Shown piece by piece: positions 1 to 12,431 of a stretch of DNA of 64,000 nt. The position numbers and the translations under genes are program-made. Positions within the stretch are counted from its first letter, which is position 1; the number at the start of each line of letters is the position of its first letter. Source of the stretch: Rusavskia elegans (lineage: Eukaryota > Ascomycota > Lecanoromycetes > Teloschistales > Teloschistaceae); NCBI GenBank assembly GCA_011316305.1, contig SAUG01000057.1, positions 310,001 through 374,000 of the forward strand, read 5' to 3'. The notes under the pieces are model-generated. The model saw only the letters and a program-made list of their open reading frames with translations. It made no database searches and had not been told where the DNA came from.

Positions 1-124
1 AAAACAAGACTGAGGAAGGAGTAAGTAGCCATGTCATGAAGACAGTATGCTATCATCATCCCAAAATATACCAACAATCTCCTTTATAACATTACCTTTA
101 GCTCTGACCGAACTGACAAGGAGC

Positions 125-3100
125 TCACAAAGCACTTTGATCGATTAGCGTGGACTTCCGGATGATGACCTTTGCAAGGCCAGCAAGCGAAGTACTCGCG
201 AGGAATTCCAAAGCTGGGATGTTCGCAGCCATCTCGGTCGCGATCCAATTCCTCATCTCGACTGCAACAAGCGAGTCCATTCCGTAGGCTGCCATAGGCT
301 TCTGCAGGTCTACGTCCTCCGCCGGTGTCATCGAGACGCTGGCTACTTTTCCCACCAGAGCCTCTTCAATTCTCACTTGTATCTGAGCCAAAGAGGAAGC
401 TTGCTTCAGCGAGTCTCGGATCGGGACCGACTCGTCATTGTCCGTAACATTTCCGCCGTCCAATTGCGTGCCACGCGCGATGTGCGAAAACTTCGGATCA
501 GCTGCCCACCACGGTAGAGGCAGGTCCGAAACTAATTTGCACCCAGTTATAGTTGACCCACTGTGCGGGTCCTTTGGGTCGACATTGATGGCAGCCTTGA
601 TAAAAGCTAAGAGCTCTGCTTCTCTGACCACATCGTGGCCCAAGCCTTGCATTTGGGCTCGCATCTCCTTGTCCTCAGCAACGATGCCCACATCTGCCAG
701 AACCCCGAGGTCGATGGTCGATGCTGGCAATCCTTGTAACCTCCGGTATTCCGCGAATGCGTCCATGAAGGTGTTACTCGCTGAATACGCTGCTTGTCCT
801 CGGTTACCTATAATGCCGGAAACAGATCCAAGCATGACGAAGAAGTCAAGTTCCGTTTCGAGGGCAAGTGTACAGCGGTGAAGATTCCAGGTACCTTGGA
901 CCCGCGCCTTGAGAACCGCGTCCCAATCGTCGAAGGTAGCTTTCTCGAACAAAACATCCTAGATTCCATGTTATTCACCAGCTTTGTCAGCCATGGCGGA
1001 GGACCCTTACTCGGTTGACCATTGCCCCATGGATTATACCTCGAATCGGAGGCATTGTACCCTCAGCATGGGCCAACATCTCTTTGACCTGCTGTTTCTC
1101 CCCAATGTCACAGGTATAGACTGTAATATTTACGCCTCTGCTTTGGAGCTCATCAACCAACTCGCGAGTACGGGTATGACTCAGACCACTCCTGGAAGCC
1201 AGCAGTATGCTCTTCGCACCCTGCGAGCAAAGCCACCTCGCTATCGAGCGTCCTGCTCCTCCAGTACCACCGGTAATCAAATATGTTGCTCCCGGCTGGA
1301 CCGGAGCCTTTTGGTCTGCTCTCGGCATCACCTACCAGAGCGACGCATTAGCGCTGGAAATAGATGTCTTGCCAAAACTTACTTGTACAATATCGCTTCT
1401 TGCAGCACTAATGACTACCTTGCCCATGTGCTTGCCGCTTTGCATGAGGCGCATGGCTTTTTGCAATCCGGACATGGTGAAAGATGTGATGGGTGACACC
1501 GGCACAAAGGCGCCAATGCGATGAAGGTCCAGAACATTGCGGAGAATGGCATTGAAGGCGTCAGGTTTGAGAGATGCGAAGACTCCAAGATCGACTCCGG
1601 CGAAGGTTACCGACTCCAAGAATTTTTCCATCTCAAGAGTGCTGTTAAGAGCCAGATCGTGCTTACCGATTTCAATGAAGCGACCCAGCGGTGCGAGACA
1701 TCGCCGCCAGCTTAAGCTCAATGCTTCTCCCGCAAGAGAATTGAGAATGACATCTACACCTTTGCCTTTCGTCTGGCTGAGGATTCCTTCTTCGAAAAGG
1801 GTGTCTCTGCTAGAGAATATGTTGCCTTCCGATATTCCGTAGTTCTCGACGAGGAAAGCCTCTTTCTCCAGAGAGCCGATCGTGGCGAAAATTTCTACCT
1901 CACCTATGTGCTGAGCCACCATGATAGCGGCCTGCCCAACTCCACCAGCAGCGGCATGTATCAGCACCGACTCACCCGGTACAAGCCTAGCGACTTCGAT
2001 CAGGGCATAGTATGCAGTACAGAAGACGACCGGTATCGAAGCTGCTTCTGCAAAATCTAGCGTCTCAGGGATCTTTGCAACCATGGACTGACCTGTTCTG
2101 ACGGCATTGCCGTAACCGCCAGGTGTCAGCCCGCAAACACGGTCACCCACGGCGAAATTCTTGACATCGCGCCCAATGGCAGTCACTACTCCGCTACACT
2201 CCAGACCCATGTCGGAGAATGGGATTTGGCCAAGTCCAATCATCACGTCTTTGAAATTCATCTGTGCGGACATTTCAGCATAGGTATTTTGGGACGAGTG
2301 GAACATCTTACCCCAGTAGCTTTGATCTCCATTTCCACTCCATCGTCTGCCACTGGCTTACCAAAGGCTGGATCATCCTCAAAATGGATACTGTCGAGTA
2401 AGCCGGGGCTTCCAAGCTTGAGTCGGAGATGGCGATCCTCCTGGACAAATGGCTGAGGCTCTGGCAGAGGCCGCTGCGTCTCGCGCATGATGTACCGGTC
2501 CTTGGCTTCATGTCCAATGACACGGCGTATCTTGATGATGCCTTTCTCTTCGACGAATTCCCGCTCGAGGGTTTGACTGTTGGCTTCGAAAACATGCGCA
2601 TACACTCGTGAAATTATGTCTGCGGCCGTGGCGTAAGCCAATGGCAAAGCTCCGTCCAAGTCAAGAGTCGCCAAACGAACGCCCGCGTTCTCCGATCTCA
2701 CCACTCTAGCCAGGCCGTCGATCATACAAGCTTCTGGCGCGCTGCCCCTGGCACCACGAGTGACCCACAACACGCCCTGACTTCGGAGTAGTAGGCTTCG
2801 TAGCTTTTCGAAGTTGGGCGCTGAGAGTCCCTGCAGAGAGAAATCTTCCAGGGCAAGGACAACCCAATGTTTACCGTCGAAACTCTCAGCCTCGAGCTCC
2901 TCGAAGTCATGAATGTCGATGGATCGATCCGTCGTGTCAGCCAACGAGTTCTGTAGCGTCTCTACTTCGGTCGATGGTGGCCTTCCGGTTGTCAATAACG
3001 ACGCCCTCGGGAACGTCTTAGGATCATCTGTCGTTGCGGTAGATATGAATACGGCTCCGAGTGCTGGCTCGCCTGGGTCCTCCGCATTGTCTGGAAGGAT

Positions 3101-6100
3101 GCCGTCGAGCCCGGAGAAATCCTTCTGTCGAAGCTCAGCGTCCCATTCAGTTGCGGTGAGCATTGGCCCTTCGCTGCACTCTTGGTCTTGTCCGAGCCAC
3201 CAATCTGGACCATGATTAGTACATGTCATGAAGGAAAGTGGATACCGTATTTCAGTACCTGGGGTTGTGCCGAACGCAATCGCGTGGAATATAGTCAGTA
3301 GTGTCGTTTCTACAGTCAGGAGCTTACCACCGGGCTTGAGAAGACTGCGTACATGTCGTAGCGTGTTACCAAGCGATGCGGTCGTACGCAGCCCTTCCGA
3401 AGCAAAGACCAGATCATAAGAATTTCGCTTGAAACCTTGCTCGACGGGGTCATTTCCAATGTCGAGCCGACGATAGTCGACGAGCCCACCCCACCTTTTC
3501 AACCTCTCCTTTGCTCGCTCGATGAGTTCCTCAGATATGTCGGTGAAGTCAAGGCTAGTGAATGCCGGTACCTGGGAATCATCGCTGGTCAGTGCCTTGA
3601 GAGGGTGCATAGTGGATTAGCCCGTCCCTGCACCTATCACCAGGATACGCATTTGAGGGTTCTGACGTCCTAATAACTTGACCCACTGAGTACACTTCTG
3701 GTACGCTTGATCTAGCAACATGGTGCTTTCGTAGTATCTTTCGATCAAAGAATCTTTCAGCATGATAGTTAAAGGATCGACCTCTCCCCTGAATATTGCT
3801 GAGAGATGCTTTCCCATCTGGCAAATCAACTCCCCGAACGCAGAAGATGATTCCGTCGCATCCAGGAACGCTCTTTTCTCAGGATCGCTGGACGACATCC
3901 AATCTGGGCTCTGGTAAGGAAGGCCGGTGTCGAGCGCCTGCTTGACCTTAGATTCCAAGACTCCATACAGTCTACTCAGATGGTTTGGCAGAGATGTGAG
4001 ATCCCGAGGCGAGAGCTCAGTCAGAGCGCTCTGAGCAAAGTAGAAAGCTGCTCGCTCGGCAGACCTTGTCTTCTCTCTGGCCTGAACCTCTTGTCCATGG
4101 AGCTGAAACTCACTGCGATATTGCACGCTCGTCAGAAGGTTTGGGCATGTTGTGTATTGCATCGAGAAGCAAAGGCCTCTTTTTTGCTGGAGTCCTCCCT
4201 CTTCCGATGTTGAGAGAGTGGAGCTGATCATACCGTCAATCTCTATCATTGGCTTGCCTTCAGGACTGTCTGCGTCCACAACTAAATACGTAGCCTCGAG
4301 TTCTTGTCCAGATCTGGACAGCTTTGCAGTTGCGTAACTATCAAATATGTGGCCAGGGGTCCTCGTGATGCTGTGAGAGATCGACATGCTCTTCATGAAC
4401 GTGGGGACCATAAGTTTCGGGGAGTCCAATTGAAGAACGTGGGCAGCCAACGTCGAGCTTTGCAAACAAGCGTCGAGCGTGGTAGGACTGATGATGAGAC
4501 CACTTTCGAAGTTTCGAGGCATAGTGGCTGCTGTGTTGGGGATTTCGATCTTTGCTATGCAATTCTCTGGCGCAGTGACAGCTGCGCGTAAACCCTGGAA
4601 ACATGGCCCGAACTGAAGACCCAACTCATAGACCTTCTCGTAGTATAGGTCGCAGTTCATTGGGGTCATGCAGAGAGTCTGTCTCTCTGCCATGGTGCAT
4701 TTGATCTTCGACCTTTTCGATTCAACGGCGGCTATACCGTCTACCTCGTTAGGCTCGCCATTGTCTGCAGTCACGGTTACGAGACCTCGACAATGTTCCG
4801 ACCACCCGGCGCTTTCAGTCCAAGAGTATATTGCGAACTCGTTCCATTTTCCTGGACCTCCTCGGCTTCCCGTTCTTTGTTGCTTGAACGTGAGGGAGAT
4901 TTCCGCTTCGGATGATTCAGTAAGAACCAAGGACCGTTGGACATTGATTTCGCGGAGATTGTACTTGGCCCCACCTGTCACTGTTCGACCTGTCATCGTT
5001 TCTTGCTGGTATGCGGCCTCTATGGCCATTGAAAGATATGCTGCAAAAGGAAAGATGATAGATGCCTGGACTTTGTGGTCGCGCAACCATGGTAGCTCGG
5101 AGAGTATTATCTTTTGGCGCCATCGGGGCTCCAGATAATTTACATCATCTACGAGATACCCAAGAAGGTCGTTCCTCGGAAATTGTCTCAAGCGATGATT
5201 TACGCTCAGTCGCGGCTCGTACCAATGACGCCGATTGTGGAGCCAGCGATATGGAGGAAGATCCACCAGGACCTTTCTCGATTCGCAGTGACTGAGGCAG
5301 ACCAGGTCTGCTGGATAGCCCCTGGAAACCAACTCAGCGACGGTAGACAGCATGGTTGACTGTGCGTTCTCCTTCCGTTTCAAGCATGCTAGGTATCGAA
5401 AGCTGTTCTCCCAGCCCGGAGATGATTTCAGGAGATCCTGGATTGGAGCCTTCATCGCGGCATGTGGTCCAATCTCGATCAGGATGTCAACGCCTGCGTC
5501 TTGTTCGTGCTCGCAAAGCTGGCGAAGCGCTTGCGTGAAATGTACGGGATGAGTCAAGTTGGCCACCCAATAAGCCGTTCCTAGCGCTTTACCAGTTGTT
5601 CGCTTTCCATGAAGTGAGGAATAGAAACCCGCCGTCTCTTCAGTACTGGGATCCAGATGCCCTAATGTCTTTCGGTAGAGCTCCGCAACGTAGTCCATGT
5701 GGTGCGAGTGGTAAGCAACGTCTACTTGTAGCAGTCTTGCAAATAGTCCTTCAGCTTCCGCCATTTGCTGCAGCTGGACAATACCTGCCCGGTCACCCGA
5801 GGCAGTAACGAGTGATGGCCCATTGTGGCAGGCAACAATCACCTTTGAATCAGTAATTCTGTCGATCAGTATCTCCACCTTAGCAGACGAAGCTCCTATA
5901 GCGAGCATTCTTCCAACAAGCTCCGGGTGAGCCTCCTTAAGGACCGCGGCTAGAGATCCACGGTGGTACGCTATCTGCATACATGTCTCCAAGGGCAGGA
6001 TTCCGGCACTGAAAGCTGCCGCTATCTCCCCACTGGAATGCCCAACAACCGCGCGTGGCTTGATGTCCCAGGAACGCAGAAGTTCCACTAGGGCAATCTG

Positions 6101-8551
6101 AATCGCGGTGGTCGCTGGCTGACTTATACGGGCATTATTGATGTCGGAATCTGCTCCAGTCTTTGCGAGTTCATCTACGAGTAGTCAGAAGACGTCGGGA
6201 CAAGGTTCACTTCGTAATGTTTACCCAACAAAGACCAATCTGCCCCTAAAGACCGAAGGCAGACGTCTGCCTGTTCCATCGCGGAGGCAAATACAGGGTA
6301 GCCCAGGAGCTCCAGTCCCATCGCTGGCCATTGGGCACCTTGCCCTGTGAAGACAAAACCAAGGCTTGGAACATTGAGTGCGCGGCTGATATGCATGTCA
6401 TCGCTCTCCAAGGCAGTTTCCAAATCTTTAATAGAAGAAGCTGAAACTACGGCTCTCCACTCCATCATGGACCGTCTTTGACCAAGGGTAAATGCAAGGT
6501 CGGCCATAAAATCCCCATCGTGGCTTGTCTGCCCCCGGAGGTAGTCTGCCAGGTCTTTCGCTTGTGATTTTACACTAGCTTGCTCAGATGCTGTAAGCAG
6601 GAACAGTCTCTTTGGAAGGTGCGACGAGCAATCTTCCACCGAATGGCCCGGCTCTGTGAAGCCATTACCATTGACACGAAGCGTGTCCTCAATTGCCTGC
6701 GACTACTTACCTCTTCCTTGATGAGATTCACCGTTCCTTACTGGACTTTCGAGTATATTATCCATGGCGGCACTGTCGATATAGCCGTCCGTTTTGGGCT
6801 GTACGTCGTCACTGGAGGCCCTGTATTCGTCTAATATGACATGAACATTGGAACCCCCGAAGCCAAAGTTGTTGATCGATGCTCGCCTTGTTTCATTTGA
6901 AGGCCAAGGGGTAATCTCCGTGGGAACCTATAGCAGTCAGTGACAGCCTGCTAAGACTGGGCCCGCAACGTCTTACCTTAAGATTCCACTGCACCAGCGG
7001 GATATTCTCATTGGGTTTCTCAAAGTTGATATTCGGTGGGACTAAACCTGTCTCCAACACGCGGATGCTTTTAATGACACTGGCAAGACCGCTAGCTGCT
7101 CCTAAATGTCCCACGTTGGTTTTGGCAGACTATAGTAGATATCCACGTTAATGTTGCTTTTCACCGACATATTGCGACTGAGGTCCCATTCAAATGGTTG
7201 TGGAATCTGTCAAACAAAGCTTTGAAGGAAAATAGACATGTCTAAGCAACGCAAGAGGTCCGAATGAGCGAAAAGAACTGCAATGGTACTAACCCCGACA
7301 AGGAGAGGCGAGGACCGCCTGCTTGTCATTGCGCACGATAGTGCTTCAGCTTCTATTGGATCTCCAACTTTGGTCCCCGTGCCATGAGCCTCTACGTATT
7401 CGGTGCGGGATGGCTCGAGCCCTGCTGCAGCATAGGCGGATCGTATGAGGCATTCTTGCGCGTCTTTGCTCGGCATAGTAATTCCATTGGTCTGGCCGTC
7501 CTGGTTCGTCCCTGTATTTCGTACAACAGCTCGGATTGTGTCACCTGCCTCGATGGCGTCCTGTAATGGTTTCAGTATCAAGGATGCCACGCCTTCGCCG
7601 CGACCGTATCCGGTGCCTCTGTGGTCATATGTGAAGCATCGACCCTCTTCACCGTGAAGCCCAAGATTGCTCATTCCGATCATGATATCCGGACTCAACA
7701 TAACATATGCCCCGCTTACGATAGCTTGACTTGCTTCCCCTGCTCTTAAACTTTGACAAGCAAGATGCAGGGCCACTAGACTGGATGAGCAAGCAGTGTC
7801 TACCGTAAGACTTGGGCCGTGAAGATCAAAAGTGTAGGAAATCCGATTGGCAAGCATGTTGGGCGCGACGCCCGATGCAAAATAAGTCAAACTGCTGTCG
7901 GGGTCTCGCACGCCCAAATCACGGTAGTCTGACAGACCCGCGCCAACGTATACAGCAACAGACTTGCCCTGAATCATGTTGAGGGGAATGCCACCTTTTT
8001 TGCAGTCAGCCTGAGCTCAGAGAGAGCTCCCAGATCAAAGCTCCTCACCATTCTCTAGTGCTTCGTAAGATTTTTCGAGTAGCAGACGCTGCTGCGGATC
8101 CATGGTCTTGACGAATTAGCTTGACCCAGGTCGTGCATCGAGAGTCAACACCACCTTTGCTTCATTCGGGCTGACTTTGAAGAAAGGCGCATCGAAAAGG
8201 CTTAAGTCTTGTCGCATGAAATGAGCTCCTCGTGCGTTAAACTACACCATCAGTCAGAATAGCCGACTACATAAGTGGTAGCAGACCTACGGTGCCTGCA
8301 TGCGAAGGATCAGGATGGAAGAATCCTTCAGCGTTCATCCTCGTCTTCGGTATCTCCGACCATGCGCTTCTACCTTCGCAGCACATTTTCCAGAATCCTT
8401 CCACGTTTTCTGCTTTCCCCGGAAACCTGCACGCCATACCGATGACGGCAATAGGCATTAGGGGGGAAGCAGTGGAAGGCATCCCGTGAGCCGGAACGGC
8501 ATTCTGGCTTTGATTTCGATACTCATCAGCATCGCTGAAGCTGGGAGCCAT
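125..8551 (-). CDS. Highly reducing type I polyketide synthase (KS-AT-DH-MT-ER-KR-ACP), 12 exons, with in-frame stop
   Basis: Iterative HR-PKS that would build a reduced, possibly C-methylated polyketide chain on its ACP. Exons (minus): 8551-8291, 8241-8155, 8106-8049, 7994-7294, 7129-6977, 6927-6711, 6653-6225, 6174-3259, 3204-2312, 2261-1383, 1331-1011, 958-125. These total 2583 codons, normal for the family. Visible signatures: KS active site DTACSSS (Cys ~204), [12 protein letters not shown] and [16 protein letters not shown] (Ser ~682); DH His ~1002 and Asp ~1203; MT around codon 1488; ER nucleotide motif [21 protein letters not shown] with YSASN (Tyr ~2363); ACP GMDSLVA (Ser ~2534). The apparent frame changes are all explained by GT-AG introns. 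One TAA at 3619-3617 (codon 1488, MT motif I) is not. If real, the product stops after DH at 1487 residues. The start at 8551 fits the usual short leader before the KS ([13 protein letters not shown]). The product is unknown. Confidence 0.92.
3617..3619 (-). other. In-frame TAA in the PKS methyltransferase SAM motif
   Basis: The minus strand reads ...[20 protein letters not shown]..., and the same frame continues as clear MT sequence on both sides, so a single codon is replaced within the glycine-rich motif I. A CAA-to-TAA change (C to T in a CpA context) is one simple origin. The only splice alternative I see is a 45-nt GTGATA...CTCAAG intron with branch-like GCTAATC. It would keep frame but delete motif I, so either way C-methylation would probably be lost. 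Confidence 0.85.
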
Positions 8552-10081
8552 CTATGCCACTACGGGTACTGAACGAGGCCTCTCTGTTGATCAATCAGGG
8601 ATCGAGGGTACGGACAGGGCAATATTAGCTTTTAATGCCTTAAAGAAAGAACGTGTTGCGAAATTTTCTACAGAAGCGCTTTCAGAGAAGAATAGCTCAG
8701 GTAGGGTGATTCCACCGCAATGAGCTCCACTGAATCATGGTGCATAATACGCGTTACCGCATTACAGCTTGGATCTGCGTCGTCCAAGCCGTTCAAGTCA
8801 TAACGCCCATGATGGAAGCTTCCGTCTGAACGGTTGGTGGACCTGCTCGGCTGATGCTTCAGCTTGAGTGCATTTACGGGCTAAGAGAAAGGCCGTGGGC
8901 TAGTCAATGTGCTGATGTAGATCAGGTTTCAGGACGCAAGACAACATCAGGCCTCTGCCGTCCGCACGGCACTAGCCCACAGCACCTATCTCGAAGATGG
9001 AATTCTCCAAGACTATTGCAATCATGATGATCTGTTGAGAGCTGAAGATTGTGGATAGCCTGTTTGTGTCATGAGAAGCATCGTTCTTGAACTTGAAAGG
9101 CTCAAGATTCATCCACACCGTCAAGCTTAGCGCGTCTAGCACGTCTCGGACAAGACCTGCGCTTAAGACTCCTGTGCGAGCTTATAGCGATCCCGAGATA
9201 CCCTGTCGGATATGGTCGGGAGGTGGTGGATATCCACTATCCAGATTATCTATAGCAAGATTCTGATCTATCCGGAGCTTTTGCTTAAGCTTTATACGAC
9301 TCTGGCAGGCCGAGATAGCCCGTCGGACATTGTCGCTAAATGGCAAATAGGCAGGTATATGTGTGGCAAGACCCTGATCCACCTTAGCTTACACTTGAGC
9401 TTCTCAAGGTTCTTGCAGGTCTGTTCGTGGCTAGACCCCAGTCTGCTTCCATGATGCATTCTGCCACCCACACCTGTACGCCCCCACCTCGTGTAGCAGC
9501 ACATAGGAGCTATCTCCTGGACCGAGAACTTTTTCACCATGAATTGGCATCTCCGCTTCACGATAATGACTCATGGAATTATCACGTCGTGTCCCCGAGG
9601 ATTTGGAAGGGCTGCTACCCAACACCACTTCCCACTCATAGTCTTGAGTGTCAAGCAACTTCCCTTGACTGCACACGTTCCAGACTAGCTCTAATTTGGT
9701 GGAGAATACTCATATGGCCCAGCCCGATACGTCGCCCGGACCTCGATTTCGAAGGTGTGGAGCACCACGGCATGCTCCTCTTCCACGGGGCTTTTTCAGA
9801 CGTAAGATAATGGCATAATTCATGTAATCCAGACTTTTGGGGTAGTGCCCCTAGCTGGGCATGCAATGATCTCGTCTACGGAACAAACTTTCGGTCACGA
9901 ACAAGATTGCATTATTCCTGTTGTCTACAAGCGGCGTTGCCATAAGGTCTTCAGTCAACGATGTGTCCCCCACAAGGCACCTTCTGTGCTTTTGGTTGGC
10001 CCTTTGCTTTATCTAAACCATCGACCCTTCCATGACTTGAACGTGCTGCCAAAAAGTTCTTTCACAGCTTGGAGACTTAGC
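8552..10081. other. Gene-free spacer upstream of the PKS
   Basis: It separates the PKS start (minus) from the acyltransferase remnant (plus) and so should hold the PKS promoter. Open frames here are short and contradictory across frames, and none resembles a known family. The only structure seen is the 117-bp tandem duplication at 9194-9427. Confidence 0.6.
9194..9427. repeat. Degenerate tandem duplication, 117-bp period
   Basis: Two adjacent copies start at CGAGATACCCTGTCGGA (9194) and CGAGATAGCCCGTCGGA (9311). They share further blocks such as AAGA-tCTGATC and AGCTT...CTTnAGCTT at constant offset. They are clearly diverged. Possible origin: an old local duplication in the PKS upstream region. 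Confidence 0.6.
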
Positions 10082-11352
10082 ATGGCTCAAACAGCGGGTC
10101 CTGCCCCTATCTTCGTCACCCCAATCGCTAATAAAATGCCCAAATTCTATGTTGGGAAACTGCTCGTTTTCCTCAAACAGCTCCGCACGACGATCCGACG
10201 GGGATGGCAGATGCTCTTTATAACGGAATGACACATTGACTCGCAGCAGTACCACAGCTTGGTGGAATGTTGCAAGGAGCTGCAGAGGTTCGAGAGTGTG
10301 ACGCTGCTGCTATGATACCAAAGCACGCTGGAGATTTGTGCGCTGCAGCCCTGTGGCATGGTTCAAAAGATCTTTTTTCCATTAGCGATCTCCGAGACCA
10401 AAAAGACATGGACTATGCTGTCATACATCAACGACACTTTCCAGCGACACACTTGGATCGGGCGGTGTTCTTACCGGACTCAACCCAACAAATGTCCTTG
10501 ACAGACCCGTCTTCCTTGTCAGGGTGAATTTCTTGAGAGGCGGACTTGCTGTGGCACTTTGTGTGCACCACACTTTTACAGATGGGAATGGTACGTTTAT
10601 TATTGCGCGAGCGTTCTCGGCAGCTTGTAAAGGGGAAGGGGAAGATGTCGTGAGGGGCATAATTGATGGGAAGATGATGGGTTGAAGTAGGCTGATGTAT
10701 GGAGATGGAGAACCTGATCTTATGCATGGGAATCTTCGACATCAAGTCCCGCCATTAGAAAAAAATGGAGCAGTCGTCAGCGCTTGATCAGGGAGATGCT
10801 ATGACAAGGATACTAGACAGCTTTCCACCTTTAATTAATTCCGTTCGCTGCTTATGTAACAAGATTCATACCGCTATAGAGTACCGGTGGTCGACTCGGC
10901 TGTGGTCAATTACCTCTTTTTGGATCAAAGACAATGCCCAAAGTCAGAAAGTTCCACCAAACACTCGAAGCGGTCAGAAGCTACGCGCCGAATTATTCTT
11001 CTTCTCAAAGGCAAAGCTGGCCGAGCTAAAAGACATTGCGATCCGTGCAAGGAGCGATAGAGAAACCAACAAGGACGAATGGATCACCACCAATGACGCC
11101 TTGTGCTCTCTGTTGCGATGCTGTATCAAACAAGCAAGTCCGCCTCCACACCAAGATATGCTTGACGAGAATGAAGAAGACTCTGTTCTCGCCATAGTCG
11201 TCGACGGCCGTCGGCTTTTCAACCCGCCCATTCCCGCTGGCGCCATCACCAACCTTCTCGAAAGCATAAGAGTGCCAGGCCCACCACTGAGCCTCACCTC
11301 CACAGAATGCAGTATCGAAGATTTCGCGTTGGCGATCCGGCGCCGAACGTGA
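10082..11352 (+). pseudogene. Broken BAHD/trichothecene 3-O-acetyltransferase-like gene
   Basis: The sequence matches the fungal CoA-dependent transferase family (PF02458) in pieces that lie in different frames. The first is MPKFYVGKLLVF, then FPQTAPHDDPTGMADAL after a frame change. A TGA falls inside THxLAAVPQLGG. Next comes NFLRGGLAVALCVHHTFTDGNG, which carries the catalytic HxxxDG, again in a new frame. The region from about 10990 gives FFFSKAKLAELK, ITTNDALCSLL and VDGRRLFNPPIP. The reading frame ends at LAIRRRT, about 150 residues short of the family, and no DFGWG motif follows. No GT-AG intron repairs the first shift or the TGA. Beside the PKS it was probably a tailoring acyltransferase. 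The start is taken as the ATG before AQTAGPAPIF. Confidence 0.72.
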
Positions 11353-12431
11353 CTGTGAATTGACTCCAGGAGTAAGGTTAACGTGCTAAGATAGGCGTGA
11401 GAGGACGAGGAGTAGCTATAAGGCAGGCCGCTATCCCTTCGACTAGTGGGGTGGGCATCCGATACCTCGACTGCCAGCCAAATCGGAGACCAAAGCGGAG
11501 ACCCCACCAGTGCATGGGATAGTCTTAGCCTCTGTGTCGTTAGAACACTCAGCCCATTAGTCACCAATCAGGAAAGCCATGGGTGAAAGACATCTTTTAC
11601 GGGAGCTACCTTAGATTGCAAAGTGGAAGGGTCGGTGCGTGGGGTGATCTTACTCCCAGAGTGTACTCATCTCATGGACCTTAGTGCTCCATGACACTGA
11701 CACTAGACATTTCTTTTGCAGCCCCGAGAAAGTACCGAGCCGAGCCGAGCCGGGCCGAGCTTATCGCGGATCTAAGTCTTAGCGTATAAAGTAATTTTTG
11801 ACGTCGAGAGAAGCACGAGGGTACCTACCACTCAATATCCTCCATCGTAAGACTTGGTCTTGGTCCATACCTATCCTATTAGTGGCCTCGCCCGGATCCC
11901 TGTTTCATGCAAAGCCCACTACGCCAACTGCATCGTCTACCATGCAGAACCTGTTTAGTCTATTCCTTACCGCGATCCGTTATCGTTCGGAAGTGTTCGA
12001 TGTAGTTCGGCAGAAAAGTATAGAACAACCTTCCTATCATCTACCCTTTTGCCTCGGAGCTAGCCTGGTTGCTTTTTGAGACTAAAGGATCTCTGGAATG
12101 CCTTGATCTGGACCAGATTGGTCCACCTCTGAGGCTAGAGAATCATGATTGGTCGCTGAGTCTGTACGAGTAGAGTTGGCCAGGATCGCTAGATCGCCCG
12201 CTTCTGGGGATGGTCACTCTCGCTCTCGCCCATGCTTGGCTTGGGAAAACAGGTACCCTGAATGTGGCCGTTTCTTTTCTCATTTGTTTTGTCCTTTAGG
12301 GTCCAGGTCCGAGCGCGTCGATGAAGGAAACAAAATAATTACTATCTCCAAGCTCGTTGGCGGCTCCCCAACTGTTGCCTTCGCCCGCTCGATATCACGG
12401 CTCACCAGACTTTCTCATACAGGAAGGTAGG
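11353..12431. other. Spacer between two pseudogenes
   Basis: No coding signal. It contains one copy of the hairpin repeat (11442-11511) and a short pentamer run of CCGAG units near 11732-11758. It may once have held the promoter of the downstream glycosyltransferase remnant. Confidence 0.5.
11442..11511. repeat. Short inverted-repeat element, family 2 copy A
   Basis: A 70-bp unit bounded by near-perfect inverted ends ACTAGTGGGGT / ACCCCACCAGT, with the core CATCCGATACCTCGACTGCC and an inner stem CCGAT...ATCGG. The same core recurs at 28156-28210 and 30786-30841. Confidence 0.6.

Noticed and set aside
125..8551. Many apparent frameshifts and stops between PKS reading frames
   Set aside because: Eleven GT-AG introns of 48-164 nt with branch-like sites join the pieces in frame and restore family motifs at each junction; only the codon-1488 TAA remains.
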